DNA from: Candidatus Eiseniibacteriota bacterium | GTDB taxonomy: Bacteria > Eisenbacteria > RBG-16-71-46 | Direction of reading: 5' to 3' | DNA: 8,049 bases | Assembly (NCBI GenBank): GCA_005893185.1 | Contig: VBOS01000063.1 | Coordinates: forward strand, 1 to 8,049 | Shown here: positions 1 through 7,091 of the stretch, one piece after another | Numbering within the stretch: position 1 is the first letter of the stretch | Layout: each line of letters opens with the position of its first letter | Notes under the pieces: model-generated | What the model saw: only the letters and a program-made list of their open reading frames with translations | Databases searched by the model: none | Told to the model about the DNA's origin: nothing | Program-made: the position numbers and the translations under genes

Positions 1-11
1 AGCGTGGGGCG

Positions 12-1256
12 TCAGCGCTGCGGCGCGACGTCGGCAGATGGCGCGATGCGCCACACGCTGCCGTTCTGCGAGAGCACGTAGATCTCGCCTTCCCCGTCCT
101 CGCCGAACGACGTCACGCTCGGCACCTTGGGCAGACGCCACTCAGTCAGATCGGTCGCGGCTCCGTTCGCGATGCGGACGCTGCGAATCCATCCCGAGCA
201 GTAGTCCGAGAAGAAATAGCAGCCGGCGATCGCGGGAATCCGCCGCCCGCGATACACCAGCCCGCCTGTGATCGAGCAGCCCTGATCGTGCCCGTACTCC
301 AGCACGGGGAGCGTGAGCCCGCGGCGGTCACAGCTCGAGCGCCGGAAGCAGTGCGCGGCCTCCATCACGTTCCAGCCGTAGTTGAGGCCTGGCGTGCGCG
401 CGGGCACGGCGTCGACCTCCTCCCAGTCGTTCTGGCCCACGTCGGCGATGTAGAGCATTCCCGCCGCGCGGTCGAAGCACAGCCGCCAGGGGTTGCGCAG
501 GCCCCACGCCCAGATTTCGGGCCGCATGTCCCGCTCGCGCGCGAAGGGATTGTCGGCGGGGATCGCGTACGGGTCGCCGTGGTCCACGTCGATGCGCAGT
601 AGCTTGCCGAGCAGCGTGCCCCGGTTCTGCCCGTTGCCGTGGGGATCGCCACCGCTTCCGCCGTCGCCCATCCCAATGTAGAGCATGCTGTCGGGCCCGA
701 AGAGGATGTGCCCGCCGTTGTGGTTGGCGTAGGGCTGGCTCACGTGGAGCACGAGCCGCGCGGAAGCGGGGTCGGCCCGGTTGCGGTCGCCGCTCACGTG
801 GTAGCGCTCGACGTGCGTGTCGCCCCTCTTGTCGGTGAAGTTCACGAAGAACCATCCGTTCGTGGCGTAGCGCGGGTGGAAGGCGACGCTCAGGAGCCCG
901 CGCTCGCCGCCGTCCCCCACGCGGTCCGTGATGTCGAGGAACGGGACCGGCAGCAGGGCGCCGTTCTCGAGCACGCGGATCACGCCGCGTTGCTCGACGA
1001 TGAAGAGCCGCGAATCGCCGGGCGGCGACGCGAGATGGACCGGACTCTCGAGGCCCGACACCACCGGCTGGAGCACGAGTCCGGTGGCGGGCCTCGGGCG
1101 CGGTGCGGCTTGCGCGGGGGCGCCGGCGAGCGCGATGAGCGCAGCGAGCGCGAAGGCGGAGGCGGGCGCGCGGGACGACCGCGCGCCGGGAACGGCGCGC
1201 CGCGCCGCCGCGCCCCAGGTGCTCGGCGCAGCAGCTCCTGCGGCGTCGGCCCTCAT
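12..1256 (-). CDS. Exported PQQ-dependent sugar (aldose/sorbosone-type) dehydrogenase
   Basis: A 414-residue protein of the glucose/sorbosone dehydrogenase family, six-bladed beta-propellers that oxidise sugars outside the cytoplasm using PQQ and calcium. Residues 1-32 are a long Arg/Ala-rich leader, 33-50 a hydrophobic stretch ending AQA-A, a plausible signal peptidase I site after residue 50. Family landmarks follow in order: NHNGGH (178-183, H179 aligning with the catalytic histidine of soluble glucose dehydrogenase), GMGDGGSGGDPHGNGQN (195-211), IWAWGLRNPWRL (248-259, R254 the likely cofactor-site arginine), YIADVGQNDWEEVD (269-282), NYGWNVMEA (292-300), GCSITGGLVYRG (326-337) and SFGEDGEGEIYVL (383-395). 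Paired cysteines (303/309 and 346/353) suit an exported protein. All blades appear present. The ATG was chosen because it overlaps the upstream stop (ATGA) and puts the signal peptide near the N terminus; the frame stays open far upstream but only as a shadow of the neighbouring gene. The actual substrate cannot be read from sequence. Confidence 0.92.
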   Translation of the reverse strand: MRADAAGAAAPSTWGAAARRAVPGARSSRAPASAFALAALIALAGAPAQAAPRPRPATGLVLQPVVSGLESPVHLASPPGDSRLFIVEQRGVIRVLENGALLPVPFLDITDRVGDGGERGLLSVAFHPRYATNGWFFVNFTDKRGDTHVERYHVSGDRNRADPASARLVLHVSQPYANHNGGHILFGPDSMLYIGMGDGGSGGDPHGNGQNRGTLLGKLLRIDVDHGDPYAIPADNPFARERDMRPEIWAWGLRNPWRLCFDRAAGMLYIADVGQNDWEEVDAVPARTPGLNYGWNVMEAAHCFRRSSCDRRGLTLPVLEYGHDQGCSITGGLVYRGRRIPAIAGCYFFSDYCSGWIRSVRIANGAATDLTEWRLPKVPSVTSFGEDGEGEIYVLSQNGSVWRIAPSADVAPQR

Positions 1257-2833
1257 CGTGCGGCCGCCGCTCGCAGCATCGAGTCGACACGCGCGGGCGT
1301 CTCGACGCTCACCGTGCCGTCCGGATCGTAGAGCGCGAACCGCGCACCGGCTTCGACCGGCCGATAGGCGTGCTGGAACTCCACCGTGTCCACATGCGGA
1401 AACATGACGCGCACGGCCAGCCCGTCCTGGAGCGCGGCGCGCACGTTGCGCTCCCAGTAGGTCTCCTTGCCGATGACGTCGGCCTCGGGGTGCAGCCGAC
1501 GCTCGTAGCGCATCGAAGATGGCGACCAGAACACGATGTGCGCGCGGGCTGGAAGGGAAGCGGCCGAGAGGCCGTCGTAGACGCGCCGGGCGATGCGCGC
1601 CCGATCCACGATCGGGTCGGCCCGCAGTCGCTCGTCCACGAACGGCATGTTCTCGATCTTGCGCACCAGGAGCGCTCCGTTCGAGACGAGCAACGTGCCG
1701 GCGCAGAGTGTCAGCCCCCACGCCATGGCCTGGCGGGCCCCCGATGCGGGCGCAAGACGGCCCGTGGACCGCTTCTCGCCTGCGCGCGGCTGCGCGGCGG
1801 CGCGAGGCTGGAAGGCTGCGTCCGCGAGCGCGGCCAAGCACCAGGCAGCTCCGATCAGGGGTGCGTAGAGATAGTAATGGTACGTGTGGTTTCGGAGCCC
1901 CAGCACCGGTGCCAGGAGCAGCGCGAAAGTGGCGCCGCCGGCGAGCCAGCCGGAGGCGCGAAGCCGGGCGGAGAGGAACCCCGCGAGCCACAGCGCGAAG
2001 ACCGCGGCGGCCCACGGCCATTGGTCCGGCTCCGCGACGTCCTCGAAGCGCCGCGTGGTGGGAAGCAACATCCCGGTGGTCCAGCCGATGTAGGTGGCTG
2101 CGTTGTCGAGGACGTGACGGCCGGTGCCGGTGGCATAGGCGGCGGAGGGCCCGAGCTGAGTGCGGATCCCGAACGCGTCGCTCCAGATCCACAAGGCGAG
2201 ATAGGCGAGCGCCGCGACCGACAGGGCAATGCACACGCGCATTCGCCTGCCACGCGCACCGGCCTCGGCGGCCGCGAAGGGCCCGCGTCCGTCGAGCCAT
2301 CCGGGCGAGATCCAGAGCGCGGCGGGCAGAAACAGCGTCACCTCCTTCGACAGCAGGGAGAGCGTGAAAAGCGGGACCGAAGTCCACGCCAAGACGCCGG
2401 GCCTCGCAGCCCACGCGATGCACAGGAGGGCGAAGAGGAGAGACAGGATCTCGCCGAACGAGGTCACCCAGTAGACCGCTGTGTAGAGCGCGGGGTGCGT
2501 CCCGAAGAAGAGCGCACCGAGGGTCGAGGCGGGGGCGGAGAAACGTCGCGAGAGGAGCACGAACAGAAGTCCGGCGCACGAGGCGTGAGCGAGGAGGCTG
2601 ACGAGATGGTAGGCGACCGCGTTGAGACCGATCGGCCGCATGAGCGTGTAGTAGAATCCGCGGGCCCGCGCGAGGGCGACGAAGTCGTCCGAGGAGAAGA
2701 AGTAGGGGAGCGATCCCCGGAAGACGAAGGCGGCGCAGGCCATTACAGCGAGCAGCGGAGCGTGAGAAACGAGCCTCGAGACTTGGAACGGGCGCGATCG
2801 CGTGCCGGTGTCGGGCATCGTGCCGCGCAGCAT
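1253..2833 (-). CDS. Polytopic GT-C-like membrane protein (putative glycosyltransferase family 39/TMTC-like)
   Basis: A 526-residue protein with about 11-12 hydrophobic segments (near residues 23-40, 71-94, 104-123, 126-142, 147-161, 164-176, 199-217, 244-258, 273-289, 296-312, 319-340, 369-390) and a soluble tail from about 391. Features typical of GT-C enzymes using polyprenyl-linked sugars are seen: an acidic pair in the first external loop (FFSSDDF, 45-51), GTHPALYTAVYW (111-122) and LLSKEVTLFLPAAL (160-173), the last two resembling the 'HP...E.V.W' and 'KE....P' motifs of TMTC/family 39-like proteins. The function is inferred from these patterns; donor and acceptor are unknown. The start is uncertain: ATG at 2833 or an in-frame ATG at 2818, neither with a clear Shine-Dalgarno site. 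Its stop overlaps the dehydrogenase start by four bases. The first loop, between SDDF and GLNAVAYH, looks short for the family (see findings). Confidence 0.72.
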   Translation of the reverse strand: MLRGTMPDTGTRSRPFQVSRLVSHAPLLAVMACAAFVFRGSLPYFFSSDDFVALARARGFYYTLMRPIGLNAVAYHLVSLLAHASCAGLLFVLLSRRFSAPASTLGALFFGTHPALYTAVYWVTSFGEILSLLFALLCIAWAARPGVLAWTSVPLFTLSLLSKEVTLFLPAALWISPGWLDGRGPFAAAEAGARGRRMRVCIALSVAALAYLALWIWSDAFGIRTQLGPSAAYATGTGRHVLDNAATYIGWTTGMLLPTTRRFEDVAEPDQWPWAAAVFALWLAGFLSARLRASGWLAGGATFALLLAPVLGLRNHTYHYYLYAPLIGAAWCLAALADAAFQPRAAAQPRAGEKRSTGRLAPASGARQAMAWGLTLCAGTLLVSNGALLVRKIENMPFVDERLRADPIVDRARIARRVYDGLSAASLPARAHIVFWSPSSMRYERRLHPEADVIGKETYWERNVRAALQDGLAVRVMFPHVDTVEFQHAYRPVEAGARFALYDPDGTVSVETPARVDSMLRAAAAR

Positions 2834-2974
2834 AGCATCGGCGTGCTGCCCACGGGGCGGACCGCGCGTCCCGGCATCCTCACCGAAACGTGGACGTCGG
2901 TTACTCGACGCCTCGACGCGTTCCCGAGTTCGGTTTCGCGGAACGAGACACGCCGACGCGAGCCGGGAGCGTCG
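2834..2974. other. Spacer between aceA and the membrane-protein gene
   Basis: This 141-base gap separates two same-strand genes. It contains an 8-base tandem duplication (CTCGACGC twice, 2904-2919) and a weak inverted repeat (CGTTCC / GGAACG with a 15-base loop, about 2921-2947). There is no T-run after the stem on the minus strand, so it is not a convincing intrinsic terminator, and no promoter is obvious. Whether the downstream pair is co-transcribed with aceBA cannot be decided from sequence. Confidence 0.4.
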
Positions 2975-4259
2975 CTAGAATTGCTCGGCTTCGGTCGAGC
3001 CGTGGAGCGCGGCGGTGGATGTCTCGCCGTGGCTGATCACGCGCGCCAGCTCGTCGAACCAGCCGGTGCCGACGAAGGACTGGTGCTTCACGGCGCCGTA
3101 GCCGTGGGCCCGCTGGGCCTCGAACTCGCGGTCCTGAAGCCGGGCGTAGGCGGTCATGCCGCCCTCGCGGTACTCGCGCGCCAGCTCGAACATGACGAGG
3201 TTGAGCGAGTGGAAGCCGGCCAGGGTCACGAACTGGAAGGCGTAGCCCATCACGCCGAGCGCATCCTGGAAGCGCGCGATGGTCGTGGGGTCGAGCGTCC
3301 CGGACCAGTTGAACGAGGGCGAGCAGTTGTAGGCGAGGAGCTTGTCCGGGAAGCGCGAGTGAATCGCGGCGGCGAAGCGCCGCGCCTCGTCGAGGTCGGC
3401 GTGCGCCGTCTCGCACCAGATGAGGTCGGCGTAGGGCGCGTAGGCGAGGCCGCGGGCGATGGCGGCGTCCAGCCCGCCGCGCAGCTCGAAGAAGCCTTCG
3501 GGCGTGCGCGCCCCGGTCAGGAACGCGCGGTCGCGCGGGTCGATGTCGCTGGTGATGAGCTTGGCGCTGTTGGCGTCGGTGCGCGCGATCAGCAGCGCGG
3601 GCACGTCGAGGATGTCGGCAGCTCGGCACCAGCACCTTGCCGCCCATGTGGCCGCACTTCTTGGCTGCGGCCAGCTGGTCCTCGAAGTGCGCGCCGGAAG
3701 CTCCCGCCTCGATCAGCGCCTTCATCAGCTCGAAAGCGTTGAGGTCGCCGCCGAAGCCGGCCTCGGCGTCCGCCACGATCGGCGCGAACCAGTCGATTCC
3801 GCGCGGGCCAGCCCCCTCGCCCTGGGCGAGGTGCGCGATCTGGTCCGCGCGCTGGAGCGCGTGGTTGATGCGGCGCACGAGGGTGGGCACGCTGTCGACC
3901 GGGTAGAGGCTCTGGTCGGGATAGGTGTGACCCGCGGTGTTGGCGTCGCCCGCCACCTGCCAGCCGCTGCAGTAGATCGCCTCGAGACCGGCCGCGACCT
4001 GCTGCACCGCCTGGTGGCCGGTGAGCGCCCCGAGCGCGCGCACAGGCGGCCGGGCGTGGAGCCCGTGCCACAGCCGGGTGGCGCCGCGCCGCGCGAGGGT
4101 GTGCTCGATGTGCAGCGTGCCGCTCAGGCGAACGACGTCGCTCGGCGTGTAGTGCCGCGAGATTCCGCTCCAGCGCGGCTGCCTCCAGGAATCCTCGATC
4201 TCGAGGGCAGTTCGTGCAGGCGGCGTCTCGCTCTCCGATACGCGCGGGACCGACGTCAT
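2975..4259 (-). pseudogene. aceA: Isocitrate lyase, broken by an internal deletion with frameshift
   Basis: Isocitrate lyase cleaves isocitrate to succinate and glyoxylate, the first step of the glyoxylate shunt. The N-terminal 212 codons (4259-3624) match the family closely: QPRWSGISRHY (27-37), GALTGHQAVQQ (77-87), SGWQVAGDAN (98-107), YPDQSLYP (113-120), IVADAEAGFGG (161-171, D164 a metal ligand), HFEDQL (191-196) and the catalytic KKCGH (200-204, C202). After KVLVP the frame is lost. The match resumes in another frame at 3622 with AADILDVPALLIARTD and runs through YADLIWCET, LLAYNCSPSFNW and FQFVTLAGFHS to the typical GSTEAEQF end at 2975. Compared with E. coli AceA, about 13 residues are missing; restoring 38 bases gives exactly 440 codons plus stop. 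As written, the gene yields a chimera running out of frame to a stop at 2901. It sits 39 bases behind malate synthase. It is either a real recent pseudogene or an assembly error. Gene identity is near certain. Confidence 0.93.
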
Positions 4260-4265
4260 GGGACT

Positions 4266-4271
4266 TCCTCC
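4266..4271 (-). promoter_or_regulatory. Strong Shine-Dalgarno site of aceA
   Basis: On the minus strand GGAGGA lies just upstream of the aceA ATG; GGAGG is separated from it by 7 bases. This fixes the aceA start at 4259 and lies within the 39-base aceB-aceA gap, so aceA has its own good translation signal. Other starts in the window have weaker or no visible sites. Confidence 0.8.
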
Positions 4272-4298
4272 ATTCTCGTGTCCAAGCGGGCCGAACCC

Positions 4299-5876
4299 TT
4301 AGACCGGGTTGAATCGGCCGTTGCGGATCATCTCTTCGCTGGCCGCTGCCGCCGCGCGCAGCGTGGTCTCGTCGCCCAGGTCCTTGCCGCGCGGCAGCTC
4401 GGCGACGAGCCGAGCGAGCGCCTCCGTGAAGCAACCGTGCACGAAGCCGTCCGCGTGGTCCACCTGCCGCCCGGATGGATCGGGGATGGCCACGGTGCGC
4501 GAGTGCTTCATCCGTTGCGCGAGCATCAGGCGGTAAATGCGGTCCGTGGCAAGGTCTTCCATGTATCCGTCGAGCAGGCTTGCGCCCTTGCCGTTGAGCA
4601 CGCCGTTGCGGTACCGGATCACGGTGCGCACAGCCGCCCGGGTTCCATCGGTGCTGCGGCGGCCGACGTTGTCGGGGGCCGGCCGCAGGTCGGGGTAGCG
4701 CTCGATCCCGGGAGGCCGCGCGCCCGCCTGGTTGGGGGCCGGGAACTGGGCGACCGCGATCGCGTTCTGGTCCGGATGCCCGGTCCATGCGCCGTCCATG
4801 AAGCAGTGCGCCTCGTTGCGCTTGTCCTGCTCGAGCATCGCGAGCGCCCGGGCATTGAGCTCGGGATCTTCGCGGCTCGGATAGAGCGCAGTCATGCCGC
4901 CGATCGCGAGCGCTCCGCGGCGGTGGCAGATGTCGGCCATGAGCAGCCGCACGCGCTGGAAGAAGGGCACGTCGTGCGGGATCGTGTTGCGATCGGGCAG
5001 CACCCACGCCGGGTCCTCGAGGGTGAAGTGGATGAGGCTCGCCATGTAGTCCCAGCGCCCGAGGTTGAGCCCCAGGATGTGATCGCGGAGGTGGTACAGA
5101 AACTCCTCCATCTGGTGGGCGAGCGGGTGCGACTCGACCAGCGCCATGCACTTGACCGAGTCCGCGGGCCAGCCGCGCGCGACCGCGACCGCGCGCAAGG
5201 CATCGCGCCACCACAGGGCCTCTTCCGCGGACTCGCTCTTCGGGATGTAGATGCAGAGCGGATGGCGCAGGCGATCGGGCTCCACCAAAAACGCGATGAG
5301 CGCCAGGTCGAAGAGCGAGGCGGATGTGATCTCGCCGCGGGGGAAGATGCCCGCCTGGGAGAGGTGGAGGCCGCGAACGCGATTCCACACCACGGTCGAT
5401 GAGGGCGTGATCCCCACGCGCCGGCCGCGCTTCAGGTCCTGGTACTCGAGCTCGCCGTGGAGCGCGCTGCGGATGTTCTGGACGCCGGTCATGAGGTTTT
5501 CCCAGCGGTTGGCCATCGAGTCCTCGAGATCCAGCATCACGCCGGGCGCGCCGGAGTTGAGCATCTTGACGACCAGCTCGGCGTCGTCGGCGGGCCCGGT
5601 CATCTGGTTGCGCTGGTCGAAGCACCACGCCGGCAGCGAGATCCGCCATTCGCTTACGGTTGCTTCGGAGGGTGGCATGTGCCGCGGGAGCCGGCCGCCG
5701 TGGGCCTCCTTCAGCACCTCCTCGCGGCGCGCCGCGAGCGCCTTCTGCCGGGGCGTCAGCTCGGCATGGAGCGGCCGGTAGAAGCGCGCGAAGCCGGCAG
5801 GCAGCCCTTTCTCGGGATCGAATCCCCGCGGGGCGCTGTTCATGGGCTGCGTGACGTGCGCGGTCGGCGAGCTCAT
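4299..5876 (-). CDS. aceB: Malate synthase (A-type, divergent)
   Basis: A 525-residue enzyme condensing glyoxylate with acetyl-CoA to give malate, the second glyoxylate-shunt step; the length is close to E. coli malate synthase A (533). Visible landmarks: MLDLEDSMANRWEN (114-127), RVRGLHL (166-172, aligning with RPRGWHL and its catalytic arginine), YIPKSESAEEALWW (210-223), ALVESHP (245-251, E248 a likely Mg ligand), GLNLGRWDY (269-277, D276 a likely Mg ligand), ALAIGGMTALYPSREDPE (322-339) and YMEDLATDRIYR (438-449, D441 aligning with the general-base Asp of MEDAAT-EISR). The key residues are therefore kept although surrounding sequence is quite unlike the E. coli enzyme. The first gene of the aceBA pair, it faces a divergent spacer that probably holds the operon promoter. 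No clear Shine-Dalgarno supports the ATG at 5876; an in-frame ATG at 5843 is an alternative. Confidence 0.93.
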   Translation of the reverse strand: MSSPTAHVTQPMNSAPRGFDPEKGLPAGFARFYRPLHAELTPRQKALAARREEVLKEAHGGRLPRHMPPSEATVSEWRISLPAWCFDQRNQMTGPADDAELVVKMLNSGAPGVMLDLEDSMANRWENLMTGVQNIRSALHGELEYQDLKRGRRVGITPSSTVVWNRVRGLHLSQAGIFPRGEITSASLFDLALIAFLVEPDRLRHPLCIYIPKSESAEEALWWRDALRAVAVARGWPADSVKCMALVESHPLAHQMEEFLYHLRDHILGLNLGRWDYMASLIHFTLEDPAWVLPDRNTIPHDVPFFQRVRLLMADICHRRGALAIGGMTALYPSREDPELNARALAMLEQDKRNEAHCFMDGAWTGHPDQNAIAVAQFPAPNQAGARPPGIERYPDLRPAPDNVGRRSTDGTRAAVRTVIRYRNGVLNGKGASLLDGYMEDLATDRIYRLMLAQRMKHSRTVAIPDPSGRQVDHADGFVHGCFTEALARLVAELPRGKDLGDETTLRAAAAASEEMIRNGRFNPV

Positions 5877-6131
5877 TCGATGGGTTGGAGCTGGGTCCCC
5901 GGGAACTCATCGCGCGCCGGTGCGGACCGCCGGAGCGCTAAGCAGTATGGCGAGTTATCGGCAGCCGCGCCAGCGATTCTTGAGCGGCGAGCGTCCCGGT
6001 CGAAAGAGGCGTTCGTGGGCGGCTTGGTCCCCCGGTCCGTGTCATGCGAGTCGCCAGCCGCTGGCGAGTCAGGGCACGCCTCGGCGGCGGCTGGCGGTTC
6101 ATGAATCATCGGGGCTAGGCTTCGCCTCGTC
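5877..6131. promoter_or_regulatory. Divergent intergenic region between aceBA and the PLP-enzyme operon
   Basis: These 255 bases separate two outward-facing genes and must hold the promoters of both. It is somewhat less GC-rich in places (5937-5985), but I could not identify a -35/-10 pair on either strand with confidence. It contains the 17-base dyad described separately and an 8-base palindrome, TTCATGAA, at 6098-6105. I see no small gene in it. Confidence 0.5.
6051..6067. promoter_or_regulatory. Perfect 17-base dyad, candidate operator
   Basis: TCGCCAGCCGCTGGCGA is a perfect inverted repeat of two 8-base arms around one central base. It is flanked by direct copies of GCGAGTC (6046-6052 and 6064-6070, 18 bases apart). 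A degenerate copy of the right arm and flank (9 of 12 bases) recurs 30 bases downstream at 6089-6100, about three helical turns away. It lies about 65 bases before the PLP-enzyme start, in the divergent spacer, where a regulator could act on either operon. It is not placed to terminate either operon. The protein that might bind it is unknown, and no regulator gene is present in the window. Confidence 0.4.
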
Positions 6132-7091
6132 ATGGCATTCGCGTCCCCGGAAGCCACGCTCGACGACATCCGGGGCGCCGCGCGCCGGATCGAGGGCTCC
6201 GTGCTGCGGACGCCGCTTGTCCGACTCGGCGTGGACGACGCCGAGATCTGGCTCAAGCTCGAGAACCTCCAGCCGATCGGCTCCTTCAAGCTGCGCGGCG
6301 CGAGCAACGCCATGCTCTCGGCGCCGCGAGCTGCGCTGGCGCAAGGCGTGTGGACCGCTAGCGCCGGGAACATGGCCCAGGGCGTGGCCTGGCAGGCGCG
6401 CGGCATGGGCATACCGTGCACCGTGGTGGCGCCGGATCGCGCCCCCGACGTGAAGCTCGCCGCCATCGAGCGCCTCGGCGCGCGCGTGATGCGGCTTCCG
6501 TTCGAAGAATGGTTCCAGATCCTCGCGACGCGCACCCACCCCGGCGTCGCGGGCCTCTTCATCCACCCGGTGAGCGACGCCGCGGTGGTGGCGGGCAACG
6601 GAACGATCGGGGTCGAGATCCTCGAGCAGCTTCCGGACGCAGCTGCGATCGTCGTCCCGTGGGGAGGCGGTGGTTTGTCATGCGGGATCGCGACCGCCGT
6701 GCGCGCGCTCGCCCCGGCGGTACCCGTGTACGCATGCGAGGTGGATGTCGCGGCGCCGCTCGCCGCCTCGTTCGCAGCGGGGAGCCCGACGCGCGTGCCC
6801 TATCAGGCGAGCTTCGTGGACGGGATGGGGGCGCCGTTCATCCTCGAGGAGATGTGGCCGCTCGCGCGGCGGCTGCTCGCGGGCTCGCTCGTCACATCGC
6901 TCGAAGATGTGGCCGCCGCGATCCGGCTGCTGGTCGAGCGCAATCGGGTCGTGGCGGAGGGGGCGGGCGCCGCTCCGGTCGCAGCTGCCCTCGTGGGCCG
7001 CGCCGGCAAGGGCAAGGTGGTGTGCGTGGTCTCGGGCGGGAACCTGGATCCTCGCACCCTGGCGGCGATCCTGGAAGGGCGGACGCCGTGA
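6132..7091 (+). CDS. Fold-type II PLP enzyme, threonine/serine dehydratase-like
   Basis: A 319-residue protein of the threonine dehydratase/serine racemase family, which deaminate or racemise beta-hydroxy amino acids in the cytoplasm. Seen: LKLENLQPIGSFKLRGA (41-57, K53 the expected Schiff-base lysine), SAGNMAQG (77-84), the glycine loop PWGGGGL (176-182) that holds the PLP phosphate, VVAEGAGA (273-280) and the C-terminal SGGN (301-304). It covers the whole catalytic domain and lacks the C-terminal ACT regulatory domain of biosynthetic IlvA, so it is more like a catabolic or uncharacterised dehydratase. The usual His of SxGNHxQG is Met (M81), found also, as I recall, in a subgroup of threonine/serine dehydratases. 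The start ATG has no strong ribosome site; the motif LRTPL at residues 25-29 is at the usual distance from the N terminus. The stop overlaps the next start (GTGA). Substrate is not determinable here. Confidence 0.88.
   Translation: MAFASPEATLDDIRGAARRIEGSVLRTPLVRLGVDDAEIWLKLENLQPIGSFKLRGASNAMLSAPRAALAQGVWTASAGNMAQGVAWQARGMGIPCTVVAPDRAPDVKLAAIERLGARVMRLPFEEWFQILATRTHPGVAGLFIHPVSDAAVVAGNGTIGVEILEQLPDAAAIVVPWGGGGLSCGIATAVRALAPAVPVYACEVDVAAPLAASFAAGSPTRVPYQASFVDGMGAPFILEEMWPLARRLLAGSLVTSLEDVAAAIRLLVERNRVVAEGAGAAPVAAALVGRAGKGKVVCVVSGGNLDPRTLAAILEGRTP
7073..7079 (+). promoter_or_regulatory. Shine-Dalgarno site of the DUF2891 gene
   Basis: GGAAGGG lies 8 bases before GTG at 7088, inside the end of the PLP-enzyme gene. 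With the GTGA overlap it supports GTG as the start and suggests coupled translation of the two genes. Confidence 0.55.

Noticed and set aside
1257..2579. N-terminal extension of the sugar dehydrogenase to a full 855 codons
   Set aside because: The extra 441 codons are Arg/Ala-rich out-of-frame text over the membrane-protein gene; the signal peptide and ATGA overlap place the start at 1256.
2904..2919. Tandem CTCGACGC duplication as a repeat array
   Set aside because: Only two 8-base copies in GC-rich DNA; compatible with chance.
2883..2947. Terminator hairpin after aceA
   Set aside because: The inverted repeats are short, loops are long and no T-run follows on the minus strand.
2975..3604. 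C-terminal half of isocitrate lyase as a separate 209-residue gene starting at GTG 3604
   Set aside because: No ribosome site precedes it, it starts inside a beta strand of the barrel, and it lacks the catalytic KKCGH loop; it is the tail of the broken aceA.
3620..3632. Programmed ribosomal frameshift in aceA
   Set aside because: There is no slippery heptamer, and about 13 conserved residues are absent, which frameshifting cannot supply.
1370..3742. A 790-codon open frame on the plus strand over the membrane-protein and aceA genes
   Set aside because: It is antisense to genes with clear protein motifs, is rich in Arg/Gly/Glu low-complexity text, has no recognisable domain, and is expected from high-GC codon bias.
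3589..5910. A 773-codon minus-strand frame across malate synthase and part of aceA
   Set aside because: It is an out-of-frame shadow of malate synthase; its only family-like text is short accidental overlap, and the true frame of each gene is clear.
5935..5985. Promoter for aceB or the PLP gene from elements such as GATAAC, CATACT or TTGAGC
   Set aside because: None has a partner hexamer at acceptable spacing, so no pair can be supported.
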